This document shows, piece after piece, positions 16,327 to 25,481 of a stretch of 64,000 nt of DNA. Within the stretch, counting starts at the first letter, position 1, and each line of letters opens with the position of its first letter. The translations under genes and the position numbers were made by a program. The notes beneath the pieces were generated by a model. That model was not told where the DNA came from. It saw only the letters and a program-made list of their open reading frames with translations, and made no database searches. The stretch covers positions 2,728,001 to 2,792,000 of the forward strand of contig NZ_CP027482.1 in the NCBI RefSeq assembly GCF_003443875.1, given 5' to 3'. The stretch comes from Aeromicrobium sp. A1-2. GTDB lineage: Bacteria > Actinomycetota > Actinomycetes > Propionibacteriales > Nocardioidaceae.

Positions 16327-17271
16327 GTGACCAGCACGCTCGCCCCCCCCAAGCGCACCGTCGTCCGTAGACCCGGCGACCGCGTCTTCTCCGGGCTGTC
16401 GACCGGCGCGGGCATCCTGATCCTGGTTGTGCTCGCCGGTGTCGCCGCATTCCTCACGATCGAGGGCATCCCCGGCATCCTTGCCAACCCCGACGAGGTC
16501 AAGAGCGGCCAGAGCTTCCTTCCGTACGTCTGGCCCCTGGTCTACGGCACGCTGATCGCCGCGACGGTCGCCCTGATCATCGCCGTGCCGGTCGCGGTCG
16601 GCGTCGCGCTCTTCATCTCGCACTACGCCCCGCGCAAGCTCGGGCAGACCCTCGGATATCTCGTCGATCTGCTCGCCGCAGTGCCGAGCGTCGTCTACGG
16701 CCTGTGGGGCATCCAGTTCCTGGCGCCGAACCTGGTGCCGTTCTACGAGTGGCTCGAGAAGAACCTGGGATTCATCCCCTTCTTCGCGGGGCCCGCCTCC
16801 ACAACAGGCCGCACGATCATGACCGCGTGCATCGTCCTGGCCGTCATGATCCTGCCGATCATGACCGCGATCTGCCGCGAGATCTTCCTGCAGACCCCTC
16901 GTCTGCACGAGGAGGCCGCCCTGGCCCTCGGCGCGACCCGCTGGGAGATGGCGCGACTCGCGATCTCCCCCTACGCGCGCTCGGGGATCGTGTCCGCTGC
17001 CATGCTCGGCCTGGGTCGCGCCCTCGGCGAGACCCTCGCCGTCGCGATGGTCCTGTCGGTCAGCGCCGGCACTGTCACGGCCAACCTGATCAGCAGCACC
17101 AACCCCAGCACGATCGCCGCCAACATCGCCCTCAGCTTCTCCGAGGCCAGCGGCAAGAGCGTCAACGCGCTCATCGCGAGCGGTCTGGTGCTGTTCGTGA
17201 TCACCTTCCTCGTCAACTTCGCCGCGCGCGCCGTCGTGGATCGCCGCAAAGAATTCTCCGGAGCCAACTGA
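16327..17271 (+). CDS. pstC: Phosphate ABC transporter permease PstC
   Basis: 314 residues with about six membrane helices and the inner-membrane-component signature EEAALALGATRWEMARLAI facing the ATPase. With PstA it forms the membrane channel of the high-affinity phosphate importer. GTG start. Its stop overlaps the pstA ATG by one base (TGATG). Order and length fit the family. Confidence 0.95.
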   Translation: MTSTLAPPKRTVVRRPGDRVFSGLSTGAGILILVVLAGVAAFLTIEGIPGILANPDEVKSGQSFLPYVWPLVYGTLIAATVALIIAVPVAVGVALFISHYAPRKLGQTLGYLVDLLAAVPSVVYGLWGIQFLAPNLVPFYEWLEKNLGFIPFFAGPASTTGRTIMTACIVLAVMILPIMTAICREIFLQTPRLHEEAALALGATRWEMARLAISPYARSGIVSAAMLGLGRALGETLAVAMVLSVSAGTVTANLISSTNPSTIAANIALSFSEASGKSVNALIASGLVLFVITFLVNFAARAVVDRRKEFSGAN

Positions 17272-18332
17272 TGACGACCACCCTCGCACCGTCCGTCGAC
17301 GTCTCCCGTGAGCTTCGCGGGGCACAGCTGCCGAATCGCGCCCCCCAGGCCATCGTCGCGCTCTCGCTCGTCGCGGGCGCCGGGGCCTACGCGCTCGGCG
17401 TCGGCCCGCTCCGCAGCGTCCTGATCGCCTGGGTCGTCAGCCTGAGCCTGCCGATCTGGTCCGCCGTCGTCGAGGGAAGCCGCAAGGCCACCGACCGACT
17501 GGTCACGGTCCTGGTCGCCTCGTCCTTCGTGCTGGCGATGTTCCCGCTGGTCAGCATCCTCTACACCGTCATCAGCAAGGGCGCCCACGTCCTGTCAACC
17601 GAGTTCTTCACATACTCGATGCGCAACGTCGTCGGCGAGGGCGGCGGCATCTACCAGGCCCTCATCGGCACAGTCCTGATCACTGGCGCGGCGACCGTGA
17701 TCTCGGTGCCGATCGGCCTGTTCGCCGCGATCTACCTCGTCGAGTACGCCGAGGGCAACCGGCTGTCCCCCTGGGTGCGCTTCCTCGTCGACGTCATGAC
17801 CGGCATCCCGTCGATCGTGGCCGGCCTGTTCGCCTACGCGCTGTTCGTGATCTTCTTCGGCGAGGGCGTCCGGATGGGCATCGGCGGCTCGGTTGCCCTG
17901 TCGGTCCTGATGATCCCCGTCGTGGTCCGGTCGTCCGAGGAGATGCTCAAACTCGTCCCCAACGAGCTGCGGGAAGCCGCGTACGCCCTCGGCGTGCCGA
18001 AGTGGCGCACCGTCGCCAAGGTCGTGCTGCCCACAGCCCTGGCCGGCATCGTCACCGGCATCACGTTGGCCATTGCCCGCGTCATCGGCGAGACCGCTCC
18101 CCTGCTGATCATCGCCGGCGCGACCGACTCGGTGAACTTCAACCTCTTCGACGGCCGCATGGCCACCCTCCCGGTGTTCGCCTACTCCTCGGTGCGCAAT
18201 CCCCGGGTGCCGCCCGAGTTCAGCATCGACCGCGCCTGGGGCTCAGCCCTCGTGCTGCTCCTGATCGTGATGTTGCTCAACCTGATCGCCCGCCTCGTCT
18301 CCCACTACTTCTCGCCCAAGGGCGAGCGCTAA
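17271..18332 (+). CDS. pstA: Phosphate ABC transporter permease PstA
   Basis: 353 residues; an extra N-terminal part with about two helices (to around residue 75) precedes the six-helix permease core, which carries REAAYALGVPKWRTVAKVVLP for contact with PstB. The ATG shares its first base with the pstC stop. Somewhat longer than the enterobacterial PstA because of the N-terminal extension, as in other actinobacteria. Confidence 0.94.
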   Translation: MTTTLAPSVDVSRELRGAQLPNRAPQAIVALSLVAGAGAYALGVGPLRSVLIAWVVSLSLPIWSAVVEGSRKATDRLVTVLVASSFVLAMFPLVSILYTVISKGAHVLSTEFFTYSMRNVVGEGGGIYQALIGTVLITGAATVISVPIGLFAAIYLVEYAEGNRLSPWVRFLVDVMTGIPSIVAGLFAYALFVIFFGEGVRMGIGGSVALSVLMIPVVVRSSEEMLKLVPNELREAAYALGVPKWRTVAKVVLPTALAGIVTGITLAIARVIGETAPLLIIAGATDSVNFNLFDGRMATLPVFAYSSVRNPRVPPEFSIDRAWGSALVLLLIVMLLNLIARLVSHYFSPKGER

Positions 18333-18353
18333 AAGTCCAGGAAGGACTCCACC

Positions 18354-19133
18354 ATGGCCAAGAGCATCGATGTATCCGACCTCAACATCTACTACGGCGA
18401 CTTTCTCGCCGTCGAGGACGTGACCATCCCGATCCCTGCGAAGTCAGTCACGGCGTTCATCGGACCCTCCGGTTGCGGCAAGTCGACCTTCCTCCGGTCG
18501 CTCAACCGCATGCACGAGGTCATCCGCGGCGCACGCGTCGAGGGCAAGGTCCTGATCGACGGGGAGGACCTCTACGGCCCCGACATCGACCCGGTGAACG
18601 TCCGCCGCATGATCGGCATGGTCTTCCAGCGGCCCAACCCGTTCCCCACCATGTCGATCTACGACAACGTGCTGGCCGGGCAGAAGCTCAACAGCAAGCG
18701 CATGAAGAAGTCCGAGTCCGACGACGTCGCCGAACGGGCGCTGCGTGCCGCCGGCCTGTGGACCGAGGTCAAGGACCGCCTCGACCGGCCCGGCTCTGGT
18801 CTGTCCGGCGGTCAGCAGCAGCGCCTGTGCATCGCCCGCGCGATCTCGGTCGAGCCGGAGATCCTGTTGATGGACGAGCCCTGCTCGGCACTCGACCCGA
18901 TCTCGACCAGTGTCATCGAGGACCTGATCCACGAGCTCAAGTCGCAGTACACGATCGTGATCGTGACCCACAACATGCAGCAGGCCGCTCGCGTCTCCGA
19001 CGAGACCGCGTTCTTCAACCTGTCGGGTGTCGGCAAGCCCGGCCGGCTCGTCGAGCACGGTCGTACCGAGACGATCTTCTCCAACCCGCAGGACCCCGCG
19101 ACCGAGGCGTACATCCAGGGCCGCTTCGGATAA
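18354..19133 (+). CDS. pstB: Phosphate ABC transporter ATP-binding protein PstB
   Basis: 259 residues, with Walker [10 protein letters not shown] (37-45), signature [14 protein letters not shown], Walker B ILLMDEP and the switch His in IVTHNMQQA. PstB hydrolyses ATP to drive phosphate import. AGGAAGG is upstream of the ATG, 21 bp behind pstA. No phoU gene follows in this window; a DUF47 protein of the PhoU-like kind is instead tied to the pit gene on the other strand. Confidence 0.96.
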   Translation: MAKSIDVSDLNIYYGDFLAVEDVTIPIPAKSVTAFIGPSGCGKSTFLRSLNRMHEVIRGARVEGKVLIDGEDLYGPDIDPVNVRRMIGMVFQRPNPFPTMSIYDNVLAGQKLNSKRMKKSESDDVAERALRAAGLWTEVKDRLDRPGSGLSGGQQQRLCIARAISVEPEILLMDEPCSALDPISTSVIEDLIHELKSQYTIVIVTHNMQQAARVSDETAFFNLSGVGKPGRLVEHGRTETIFSNPQDPATEAYIQGRFG

Positions 19134-19152
19134 CGGTTTACCTGGTAAACCG
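19134..19152. terminator. Short hairpin between convergent pstB and pit
   Basis: CGGTTTACC and GGTAAACCG are reverse complements around a single base, in practice a 7-bp stem with a 5-nt loop. It fills the 28-bp gap between pstB and pit and can work on either strand, though it is weak. Confidence 0.45.
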
Positions 19153-19161
19153 CGAGCCGGG

Positions 19162-20175
19162 TTAGTTGCCGGGGATCACGATGCGCAGCAAGAAGTACGA
19201 CGCGGCGCCGACAGCCGCAGCGGCCGGGATCGTGATGACCCAAGCCGTGATGATGCTGCGGGCGACACCCCAGCGGACGGCGCTGAAGCGCTTGGTCGCG
19301 CCGGCTCCCATGACCGCGGAGGTCATGGTGTGCGTCGTCGAGACCGGAGCGTGCAAGCCGATCGCCATGCCATACAGGACGATCGCCGCGGTCGACTCGG
19401 CCGCGAAGCCGCGTGGCGGGTCGAGGGCGATGATGCGCCGGCCCATCGTGCGCATGATCCGCATGCCGCCAGACATCGTGCCGAGCGAAATCGCACTGGC
19501 CGCCGCGATGATGACCCACAGCGGGATGTCGTCCCCGGTGTGCTCACCGCCAGCGATCAGGGCCAGGACAATGACACCCATGGTCTTCTGCGCGTCCTGC
19601 AGTCCGTGCCCCAGCGAGAGTGCGGCAGCCGAGACCGTCTGCGACAGGCGGAACCCACGATTGACGGTGTGCGGGTTCGCGCGGCGGAAGATCCACATGA
19701 TCGACAGCATCACGAGGAACGCCCCGCCGAAGCCCATCGCCGGGCTGACGATCATCGGGATCGCGACCTTGTCGATGACCTTGTCCCAGTCGACCGAGAC
19801 CCCGGCCGCGAGACCGACGCCGATCAGGCCGCCGATCAGGGCGTGCGAGGACGACGACGGGATCCCGAAGTACCACGTGATGAGGTTCCACACGATGGCA
19901 CCGAGAAGGGCGCTGAGCACCACCGTGAGGGCGTGATTGGGTGTCAGACCATCGAATCCGGTCAGGATGTCCTTGATGGTCTTGGCCACGCCGACACCCA
20001 GCAGCGCCCCGACGAAGTTCAGCACCGCGGCCATCATGAGAGCGATCCGCGGCGTCAGTGCTCGAGTCGAGACCGAGGTCGCGATCGCGTTGGCGGCGTC
20101 GTGGAAGCCATTGGTGTAGTCGAAGAACAGGGCGATGGCGACGGTGAGGATCACCAGCGCCAGAGTGAGGTCCAC
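19162..20175 (-). CDS. pit: Low-affinity inorganic phosphate transporter (PiT family)
   Basis: 337 residues, about ten membrane helices, with the PiT signatures FDYTNGFHDAANAIA near the N-terminus and GANDT-like VSTTHTMTSAVMGAG near the end. It imports phosphate, usually as a metal-phosphate with protons, at high phosphate. It follows the DUF47 gene by 2 bp, the standard pairing. Convergent with pstSCAB, so high- and low-affinity systems lie end to end. Confidence 0.93.
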   Translation of the reverse strand: MDLTLALVILTVAIALFFDYTNGFHDAANAIATSVSTRALTPRIALMMAAVLNFVGALLGVGVAKTIKDILTGFDGLTPNHALTVVLSALLGAIVWNLITWYFGIPSSSSHALIGGLIGVGLAAGVSVDWDKVIDKVAIPMIVSPAMGFGGAFLVMLSIMWIFRRANPHTVNRGFRLSQTVSAAALSLGHGLQDAQKTMGVIVLALIAGGEHTGDDIPLWVIIAAASAISLGTMSGGMRIMRTMGRRIIALDPPRGFAAESTAAIVLYGMAIGLHAPVSTTHTMTSAVMGAGATKRFSAVRWGVARSIITAWVITIPAAAAVGAASYFLLRIVIPGN

Positions 20176-20177
20176 TC

Positions 20178-20795
20178 TCAGGACTCCTTGACGGCGATCT
20201 GCTCCACCGTGTTTGCGACCGATTCGAGCGCGTCGATGGCGTGCTCGAGGGAGTCCACGACGTCCTTCAGCTTGAGGACCTCGAGCGACTTGTAGGAGCC
20301 GCCGAACAGGTGCGCGACGATGCGCCGATACGAACGATCACCCTGGTTCTCGAGTCGGTTGATCTCGATCCAGTACTCGTCCAGATCCTTCATCGTGCGC
20401 AGACGCGGCATCGCCTCGGCGGTCAGCTGGGTCGCACGCTGCAGCACCTCGACCTGCGGGGCGAAGTCAGCCGGGAGGTCGCCCAGCTCGTAGAGGCCGA
20501 CCAGGTCGACGGTCTCCTCCATGAAGTCCATGACGTCGTCGAGGCTGCTCGCGAGCCGGTAGATGTCTTCGCGGTCGAACGGCGTGATGAACGTCGAGTT
20601 CGCGCGCTTGATGATGCGGTGAGTCGTCTCGTCGGCCTGATGCTCGGCCTCGCGCATCTGCTCGCCGAGCAAACTCTTGTCGGTGCCAGTATCCAGCATC
20701 TGGGCAAGGAGGTCAGCGCCGTGCACCAAGTGGTTTGCCATCTCGGTGAACAAATCATAGAACGAGGTTTCGACTGGTCGGATGCGAAAACGCAC
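20178..20795 (-). CDS. DUF47 family (PhoU-like) Pit accessory protein
   Basis: 205 residues, all-helical, with PhoU-like repeats and acidic metal-binding positions (DREDIYRLASSLDDVMDFMEE). Proteins of this family sit with PiT transporters and are thought to control them. GTG start at 20795 with AGGAG upstream. First gene of the leftward pair, behind a sigma-70-type promoter at 20831-20861 that holds a small palindrome. Confidence 0.9.
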   Translation of the reverse strand: MRFRIRPVETSFYDLFTEMANHLVHGADLLAQMLDTGTDKSLLGEQMREAEHQADETTHRIIKRANSTFITPFDREDIYRLASSLDDVMDFMEETVDLVGLYELGDLPADFAPQVEVLQRATQLTAEAMPRLRTMKDLDEYWIEINRLENQGDRSYRRIVAHLFGGSYKSLEVLKLKDVVDSLEHAIDALESVANTVEQIAVKES

Positions 20796-20830
20796 GACTA
20801 GCTCCTGTCAAAGCTGGGTAGGCCACGCCC

Positions 20831-20861
20831 ATGCTAGAGCCACTGCAAGTGGCAGTGTCAA
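20831..20861 (-). promoter_or_regulatory. Promoter with internal palindrome for the DUF47-pit operon
   Basis: Minus strand: TTGACA (20861-20856) and TAGCAT (20836-20831) with a 19-nt spacer. The spacer contains GCCACT and AGTGGC around a 3-nt centre (20839-20853), a possible repressor site placed to block the polymerase. Confidence 0.6.
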
Positions 20862-20881
20862 TCGCGGGTGTCACTTCCCGT

Positions 20882-21034
20882 TCAGCTGGCAGTCGCAATG
20901 CCGAGGATCTCGTCCACCTCGCGTTGCGAGAAGTGGCCCTCCTGCGCGGAGGCCGCGATAATCAGCCGGCTGGTCAGCTCGATCTCGTCGAGTACTTCAT
21001 CATCGCGTAGGCGACTGTCCAATGGCTCTGGCAT
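20882..21034 (-). CDS. Small acidic helical protein (50 residues)
   Basis: ORF too short for routine calling: ATG 21034 to TGA 20882, with GGAG 6 nt upstream of the start. The peptide opens MPEPLDSRLRDDEVLDEIELTS and ends in a second helix SQREVDEILGIATAS. Small acidic proteins of this pattern (short helix, Asp-Glu-rich linker, helix ending in -LGI/LGL) recur in Nocardioidaceae; function unknown. It sits between the pit promoter and a divergent lipoprotein gene and reads away from that gene. Confidence 0.6.
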   Translation of the reverse strand: MPEPLDSRLRDDEVLDEIELTSRLIIAASAQEGHFSQREVDEILGIATAS

Positions 21035-21234
21035 CGGGGCTCCGGTTGCAATTGCGCTCGATCATCGTGTGCTTCAGCCTGATGCGCCGCGGGGCGCACC
21101 AAGGTCGTTCTCCCCTTCCATCGAGATTAACCCGTCGGTCCACAGAACGCAGCCCTTTGCCCCTACTCGTGTCGACCTGCGGGTCGGTCACGGATCGCCG
21201 AGCGGGTGCCCGCGGTCCGGGGCAGACTCGACAC

Positions 21235-22236
21235 ATGACCTCCCGGGCCGCGCTACGGCAGATCGCGGCGCTGGCCCTCGCAGCGGTGACGCTGCTCGCA
21301 GCGTGCTCCGGAAGTGACGACGGCCCGGCCAAGAAGGCGGCGGAGCCGGGCCGGGCGCCAGCCGTGACCACCGCGCCCGCCGGCGAGGTGGTGGACGTCG
21401 GCGCGCTCCCTCAGGGCATCGTCTACGACGACCAGACCAACACGCTCGCGGTGGCCGTACGCGATCCGTTCCGGCTGTTGCTGTTCGACCCGGACACCCT
21501 CGCCGTACGCAGGAGCGTGTCGCTGCCGGGCAAGGTGCGACACCTCCAGCTCGCCGCACCTGGTGGCCCCGTCCTCGTGCCGGCCGAGAGCGCCAACGCG
21601 ATCGTCGAGGTCGCGCTGCCCGACGGCGCGACCCGCACGACCAAAGTCCAGCGTCAGCCCCACGACGCGGCCGCGGTTGCCAATGGCGATCTCGTGGTCG
21701 GCAACGAGTTCAGCGGGTCAATCTCGATCGTCCGCGACGGCAATGTGCTCAACACGTTCGACGACCTGCTCCAGCCCGGTGGCGTGGTCACCACCGTCGA
21801 CACCGCCGCGATCATCGACGTCAAGGACTACACCCTCAGCACGTACGACCTGGATGGTCTGTTCCGGTCGGGGCGGGTCGCGGCGGGTGCCGGCCCGACC
21901 CACGGCGTGCTCGTGGACGACAACCGGGTCGCGGTCACCGACACCCGCGGCGACCAGGTGTTGCTGTTCACTCTTGACCCCCTGCGCAAGGTCGGATCGA
22001 TCGCGCTGGAGGGCAACCCGTACGGCATCACGGTCGGTCAGGACCCCCAGACCGTGTGGGTGACGCTGACGACTCAGAACAAGCTGGTCGGTCTGGACGT
22101 CAGCGCGAACTCCCCCAAGATCATCGCGACGTATCCGACCGTCGCCCAGGCCGACACCGTGGCGGTCGCTCCCGACAGCCGCACCTTGTGGGTCACCGGA
22201 ACCCGGGATGGCACGATCCAGCGCATCACCCGCTGA
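21235..22236 (+). CDS. Lipoprotein with YncE-like beta-propeller
   Basis: 333 residues from ATG 21235: signal peptide and lipobox LLAACSG, then a Lys/Ala/Pro linker and repeating blades of the WD/NHL-like type (GIVYDDQTNTLAVAVRD, GVLVDDNRVAVTDTRGD, GITVGQDPQTVWVT, DTVAVAPDSRTLWVTGT). The propeller is outside the cell on a lipid anchor. No catalytic residues are evident; a binding or scaffold role is likely. A longer open frame upstream has no signal peptide and is not used. Confidence 0.85.
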   Translation: MTSRAALRQIAALALAAVTLLAACSGSDDGPAKKAAEPGRAPAVTTAPAGEVVDVGALPQGIVYDDQTNTLAVAVRDPFRLLLFDPDTLAVRRSVSLPGKVRHLQLAAPGGPVLVPAESANAIVEVALPDGATRTTKVQRQPHDAAAVANGDLVVGNEFSGSISIVRDGNVLNTFDDLLQPGGVVTTVDTAAIIDVKDYTLSTYDLDGLFRSGRVAAGAGPTHGVLVDDNRVAVTDTRGDQVLLFTLDPLRKVGSIALEGNPYGITVGQDPQTVWVTLTTQNKLVGLDVSANSPKIIATYPTVAQADTVAVAPDSRTLWVTGTRDGTIQRITR

Positions 22237-22399
22237 CGCGGTAGTCGGCACGATCAGGATCGATACTCCAGCGGGTGCGCGGCCGTGCCAGCGTTGTCGG
22301 CTTGGGCACATGCCCTTCGGACTCGACACCTCTGCGATACTCGGAGCCGGGTATGGCGACATCGTCCTGAGGGCTCCGCGGATGGTCGTCCCATGTCCC

Positions 22400-22472
22400 G
22401 GGCCTTTAGCTCAATTGGCAGAGCAGCGGACTTTTAATCCGCGGGTTGTGGGTTCGAGTCCCACAGGGCCCA
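22400..22472 (+). tRNA. tRNA-Lys (anticodon TTT)
   Basis: Cloverleaf read by eye: acceptor GGGCCTT pairs with AGGGCCC (one T-G wobble), D stem GCTC/GAGC, anticodon stem GCGGA/TCCGC with loop CTTTTAA (anticodon TTT), T arm GTGGG/CCCAC with TTCGAGT. Discriminator A; CCA is not encoded. Confidence 0.97.
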
Positions 22473-22559
22473 CTACACCACCCCCTGGATCCGCCCGGCC
22501 TCCGCCACCTCGGCGCCTGGGCCGTGAGCGACCGAGGTCCGTAGCATGGGTGGAACACC

Positions 22560-23567
22560 ATGGCCCCATCCACCGTTCCCGCCCACGAGCGCAAGCTGCT
22601 GCTCGCCGTCGACGCCCCGTCGCTCCTGCACCGCAACCACCACGCGCGAGCGCACACGAGACTCATGGACCGGTCCGACCGTCCGGCGTGGGCCCTGCAC
22701 GGGATGCTGCGACAGATTCTCGAGTCCATCGAGTCGTTCGCACCGGATGCGGTGATCTTCGGTCTCGATGACCGCACGTCGTCGGTGCGCGAGGAGTTCT
22801 ACCCCGAGTACAAGGCCGGGCGTGCCGCGAAGGACGCAGAGCTGGTCGACCAGCTCGACCGGGCCGGACGACTGCTCGACGCCCTTGGTCTGGCCACGCT
22901 CACACCTCCGGGACTCGAGGCGGACGATGTCAGCGCCTCGGCCGCTACCTGGGCGAGCAGCAACGACTGGAACTGCGTCATCATCACGTCCGACCGTGAC
23001 TCCTTCGCCCACATCAGCGACCACACGCAGGTCTTGCGCCTGATCAACGGCGGCATGAGCAACTCCCCATTGCTCAACCCCGTCCGACTCAAGACGATGT
23101 ACGGCGTTGCCGCAGAGAACTACCTCGAGTTCGCGGCGTTGCGGGGTGACACGAGCGACAATCTGCCCGGAGTGACCGGGATCGGCGAGAAGACGGCACC
23201 CGTGCTGCTCGCACAAATGGGTTCCATGCGCGACGTCTGGGCGGACATCGATCACAACGCCGGTCGGGCGCTCGTCGCGACCCTCGACTCCTGGGCCGAG
23301 GAGACCGGGAACCGCCGGATCGGCGCTGGCCTGCTCAAACGGCTCACCGCCCCCGGATCTCGCGAACGGTATGAGTTCAACGTGAAGATCATGTCCGGCC
23401 AGGACGACCTGGACCTCGGGCTCACCCCCGACATCCCGGGCACACCCGGACTGCTGCCCCTCGACATCGATCGCGTCTCGCGGGTCGTCGGCTACCTCAA
23501 CGTCCAGGCCACCACGGACCTCGCCCTACGGGTGTTGACCGGGCGCCCGGCATCGACCGAGTTCTGA
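22560..23567 (+). CDS. 5'-3' exonuclease (polymerase I N-domain / FEN type)
   Basis: 335 residues with the FEN-fold acidic clusters: LLAVDAPSLLHR, FGLDDRTSSVREEFYPEYKAGR, GLEADDVSA, ITSDRDSFAHI and the helix-hairpin-helix GDTSDNLPGVTGIGEKTA. It removes 5' flaps and RNA primers in replication and repair, as a stand-alone version of the Pol I nuclease domain. Starts 87 bp after tRNA-Lys; GGTGGA precedes the ATG by 5 nt. No polymerase domain is attached. Confidence 0.92.
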   Translation: MAPSTVPAHERKLLLAVDAPSLLHRNHHARAHTRLMDRSDRPAWALHGMLRQILESIESFAPDAVIFGLDDRTSSVREEFYPEYKAGRAAKDAELVDQLDRAGRLLDALGLATLTPPGLEADDVSASAATWASSNDWNCVIITSDRDSFAHISDHTQVLRLINGGMSNSPLLNPVRLKTMYGVAAENYLEFAALRGDTSDNLPGVTGIGEKTAPVLLAQMGSMRDVWADIDHNAGRALVATLDSWAEETGNRRIGAGLLKRLTAPGSRERYEFNVKIMSGQDDLDLGLTPDIPGTPGLLPLDIDRVSRVVGYLNVQATTDLALRVLTGRPASTEF

Positions 23568-23588
23568 CGCTCAGCGTGGTCACCGGGG

Positions 23589-23891
23589 TCAGGCGGACTT
23601 GTACGTGCTTGCCTTCGCTGGGGTCCGCCGATGTGCCTCGTCCACGTCCTTGGCAATGACCGACTCCTCGTCCGGGTCATCAGCGTCCGGGTCATCAGCG
23701 TCCGGGTCATCAGCCTCCGGCAGAGGAGACTCCGAGACCTTGGTCGATGCCTCGCGGCGGGCATTGAGATGGTCGACCAGGCCGCGGGTCCGGCCGATGA
23801 TGTATGGCAGGTAGACCAGGAACGCCAGGACCAGGACGCACAGCAGCAGGCCGGCGAAGGGACGAAGGACGTAGTCGATCATGCGCGGCAC
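23589..23891 (-). CDS. Small membrane protein with acidic repeat tail
   Basis: 100 residues: one or two membrane helices (about 8-32, LRPFAGLLLCVLVLAFLVYLPYII) and a charged cytoplasmic tail containing three DDPDA-type five-residue repeats, encoded by exact 15-bp repeats. Start GTG 23891 or ATG 23882; neither has a strong ribosome binding site. Unknown function. Convergent with the exonuclease gene. Confidence 0.65.
   Translation of the reverse strand: MPRMIDYVLRPFAGLLLCVLVLAFLVYLPYIIGRTRGLVDHLNARREASTKVSESPLPEADDPDADDPDADDPDEESVIAKDVDEAHRRTPAKASTYKSA
23670..23714. repeat. Three perfect 15-bp tandem repeats
   Basis: Unit GTCCGGGTCATCAGC occurs three times without change (23670, 23685, 23700). 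It encodes the acidic pentapeptide repeat of the small membrane protein; perfect identity suggests recent slippage and length variation between strains. Confidence 0.85.
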
Positions 23892-24145
23892 GGCTCAGCG
23901 GACACGATCGCGCCCGGGAACGTGACGGCTCGCAGCAGGCTCCAGAACAGGGACAGGTCTGATCGGAGAAGAGGCATACCTCATGCGTACCCCACAGCCA
24001 CAAACCCATGTCCCGGGACCGCAGGGATTCTCTCGATCGACGTGACCATTCACACGGTAGATTCGCTCTAGGTGGCTCGGTAGACCCCAGCGCACCGAAG
24101 TAACCTCTGATCCGTCACGACCTGAACCTGGACGAGAGATATCGA

Positions 24146-25459
24146 ATGACCGCGCACCTCGTCTACCTGCTGGGTGGGGCCTCGCTGTTTCTCGCGGTCG
24201 TCCTGCCATACGCCTTGCGCTCCGCCGCCCTGTCGGCCCCCGTCGTCCTGCTGGCGGTCGGCGCGCTGATCGGGCTGCTGCCGAACACCGACGGTTCCTC
24301 GTTCTCGCCTATCGAGCACCGCTTGTTCGTCGAGCACCTTGCGGAGTTCACGGTGCTCATCGCGCTGATGGGCGTGGGGCTGGCGCTCGACCGGCCGCTG
24401 AGCCTGCGGTCACTGGCGCCGTGGCGTCGGTGGGGAGCGACGTGGCGCCTGCTCGGCGTCGCGATGCCACTCTCGATCGCTGCGGTGGCCCTGCTGGGCT
24501 GGTGGGCCATGGGGCTGGCGCCATCCGCCGCGCTCCTGCTCGGAGCGGTGCTCGCGCCGACCGATCCGGTCCTCGCGTCCGACGTGCAGGTCGAGGGCCC
24601 GACGACCGGCGACGGCGACGAGAATCAGATCGACGAGACCGACGAGGTGCGGTTCGCGCTGACCTCCGAGGCCGGCCTGAACGACGGGCTCGCCTTCCCC
24701 TTCGTCCACGCCGCGATCCTGCTGGCAGCCACCGGCCCGGTCACCGAGTGGGGCGCGAGCTGGCTCGCCTGGGATCTGGTGGGCAAGGTCGTGGTCGGCT
24801 CGGTCCTCGGCATCGCCGTGGGTTGGCTCCTCGCCAAGGCCGCATTCGGCTCGACCGCCCCGTCGCTCCGCACCTCGGAGTCGGGCGAACCGCTGCTGGC
24901 GATCGCCGCGGTGCTGCTGTCGTACGGCCTCGCGGAGGTCGCCGGCGGATACGGCTTCCTCGCGGTCTTCGCCTGCGCCATGACGCTGCGCTCCGCAGAG
25001 CGAGGCAGCGAGTACCACGCGCTGATGCACCAGGTCGTCGAGCGGCTCGAACGGCTGCTGACGCTGATCATCCTGCTGCTGCTGGGCGTCGCGCTGACCA
25101 ACGGCCTGCTGAGCAACCTGACCTGGCCCGCGGTTCTCGTCTCGGTGTCCTTGCTCCTGGTCATCCGCCCGGCTGCGGGGATGCTCGCGCTGTCGATCCC
25201 CCACCCGTGGAGTCGGGCACGGGTGGGGGACGCGACCCTCGGCGCTCGTGAGCGGGCAGCGGCAGCGTTCTTCGGCGTCCGCGGTATCGGCTCGATCTAC
25301 TACCTCGCGTACGCGACCGGTCAGGCCGACTTCGAGCGCGTCTCGGTGCTCTGGTCGACCGTGGGCCTGACGATCACGCTGTCGGTCATCCTTCACGGTG
25401 TCAGCGCCACGCCGGTCATGCGTTGGCTCGACGCACGCCGCGACGACGCCGCGTACTGA
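24146..25459 (+). CDS. CPA1-family cation/proton antiporter
   Basis: 437 residues, about twelve membrane helices. The NhaP/CPA1 core is seen in LAPTDPVLASDVQVEGP and SEAGLNDGLAFPFVHAA, where the Asp residues carry the exchanged ions, and in GVRGIGSIYYLAYA near the end. Exports Na+ or K+ in exchange for protons. Start ATG with GGACGAGAG upstream. Convergent with chaA, another cation exchanger. Confidence 0.92.
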   Translation: MTAHLVYLLGGASLFLAVVLPYALRSAALSAPVVLLAVGALIGLLPNTDGSSFSPIEHRLFVEHLAEFTVLIALMGVGLALDRPLSLRSLAPWRRWGATWRLLGVAMPLSIAAVALLGWWAMGLAPSAALLLGAVLAPTDPVLASDVQVEGPTTGDGDENQIDETDEVRFALTSEAGLNDGLAFPFVHAAILLAATGPVTEWGASWLAWDLVGKVVVGSVLGIAVGWLLAKAAFGSTAPSLRTSESGEPLLAIAAVLLSYGLAEVAGGYGFLAVFACAMTLRSAERGSEYHALMHQVVERLERLLTLIILLLLGVALTNGLLSNLTWPAVLVSVSLLLVIRPAAGMLALSIPHPWSRARVGDATLGARERAAAAFFGVRGIGSIYYLAYATGQADFERVSVLWSTVGLTITLSVILHGVSATPVMRWLDARRDDAAY

Positions 25460-25481
25460 ACGCCGTCGCGCCGGACCTCAC

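Noticed and set aside
20855-20893. GTGTCA and GTTCAGC elements considered as a PHO box for the pit operon
   Set aside because: The spacing is 13 nt rather than 11 and the orientation is away from the gene; the match to the pst and ppk1 repeats is poor.
23670-23714. Tandem 15-bp units considered as a possible CRISPR or regulatory iteron array
   Set aside because: Units are contiguous, without spacers, and encode an in-frame acidic repeat of a small membrane protein.
23895-24337. Minus-strand frames upstream of the CPA1 antiporter
   Set aside because: They lie in or overlap the antiporter's upstream region and coding start, with composition typical of shadow frames.
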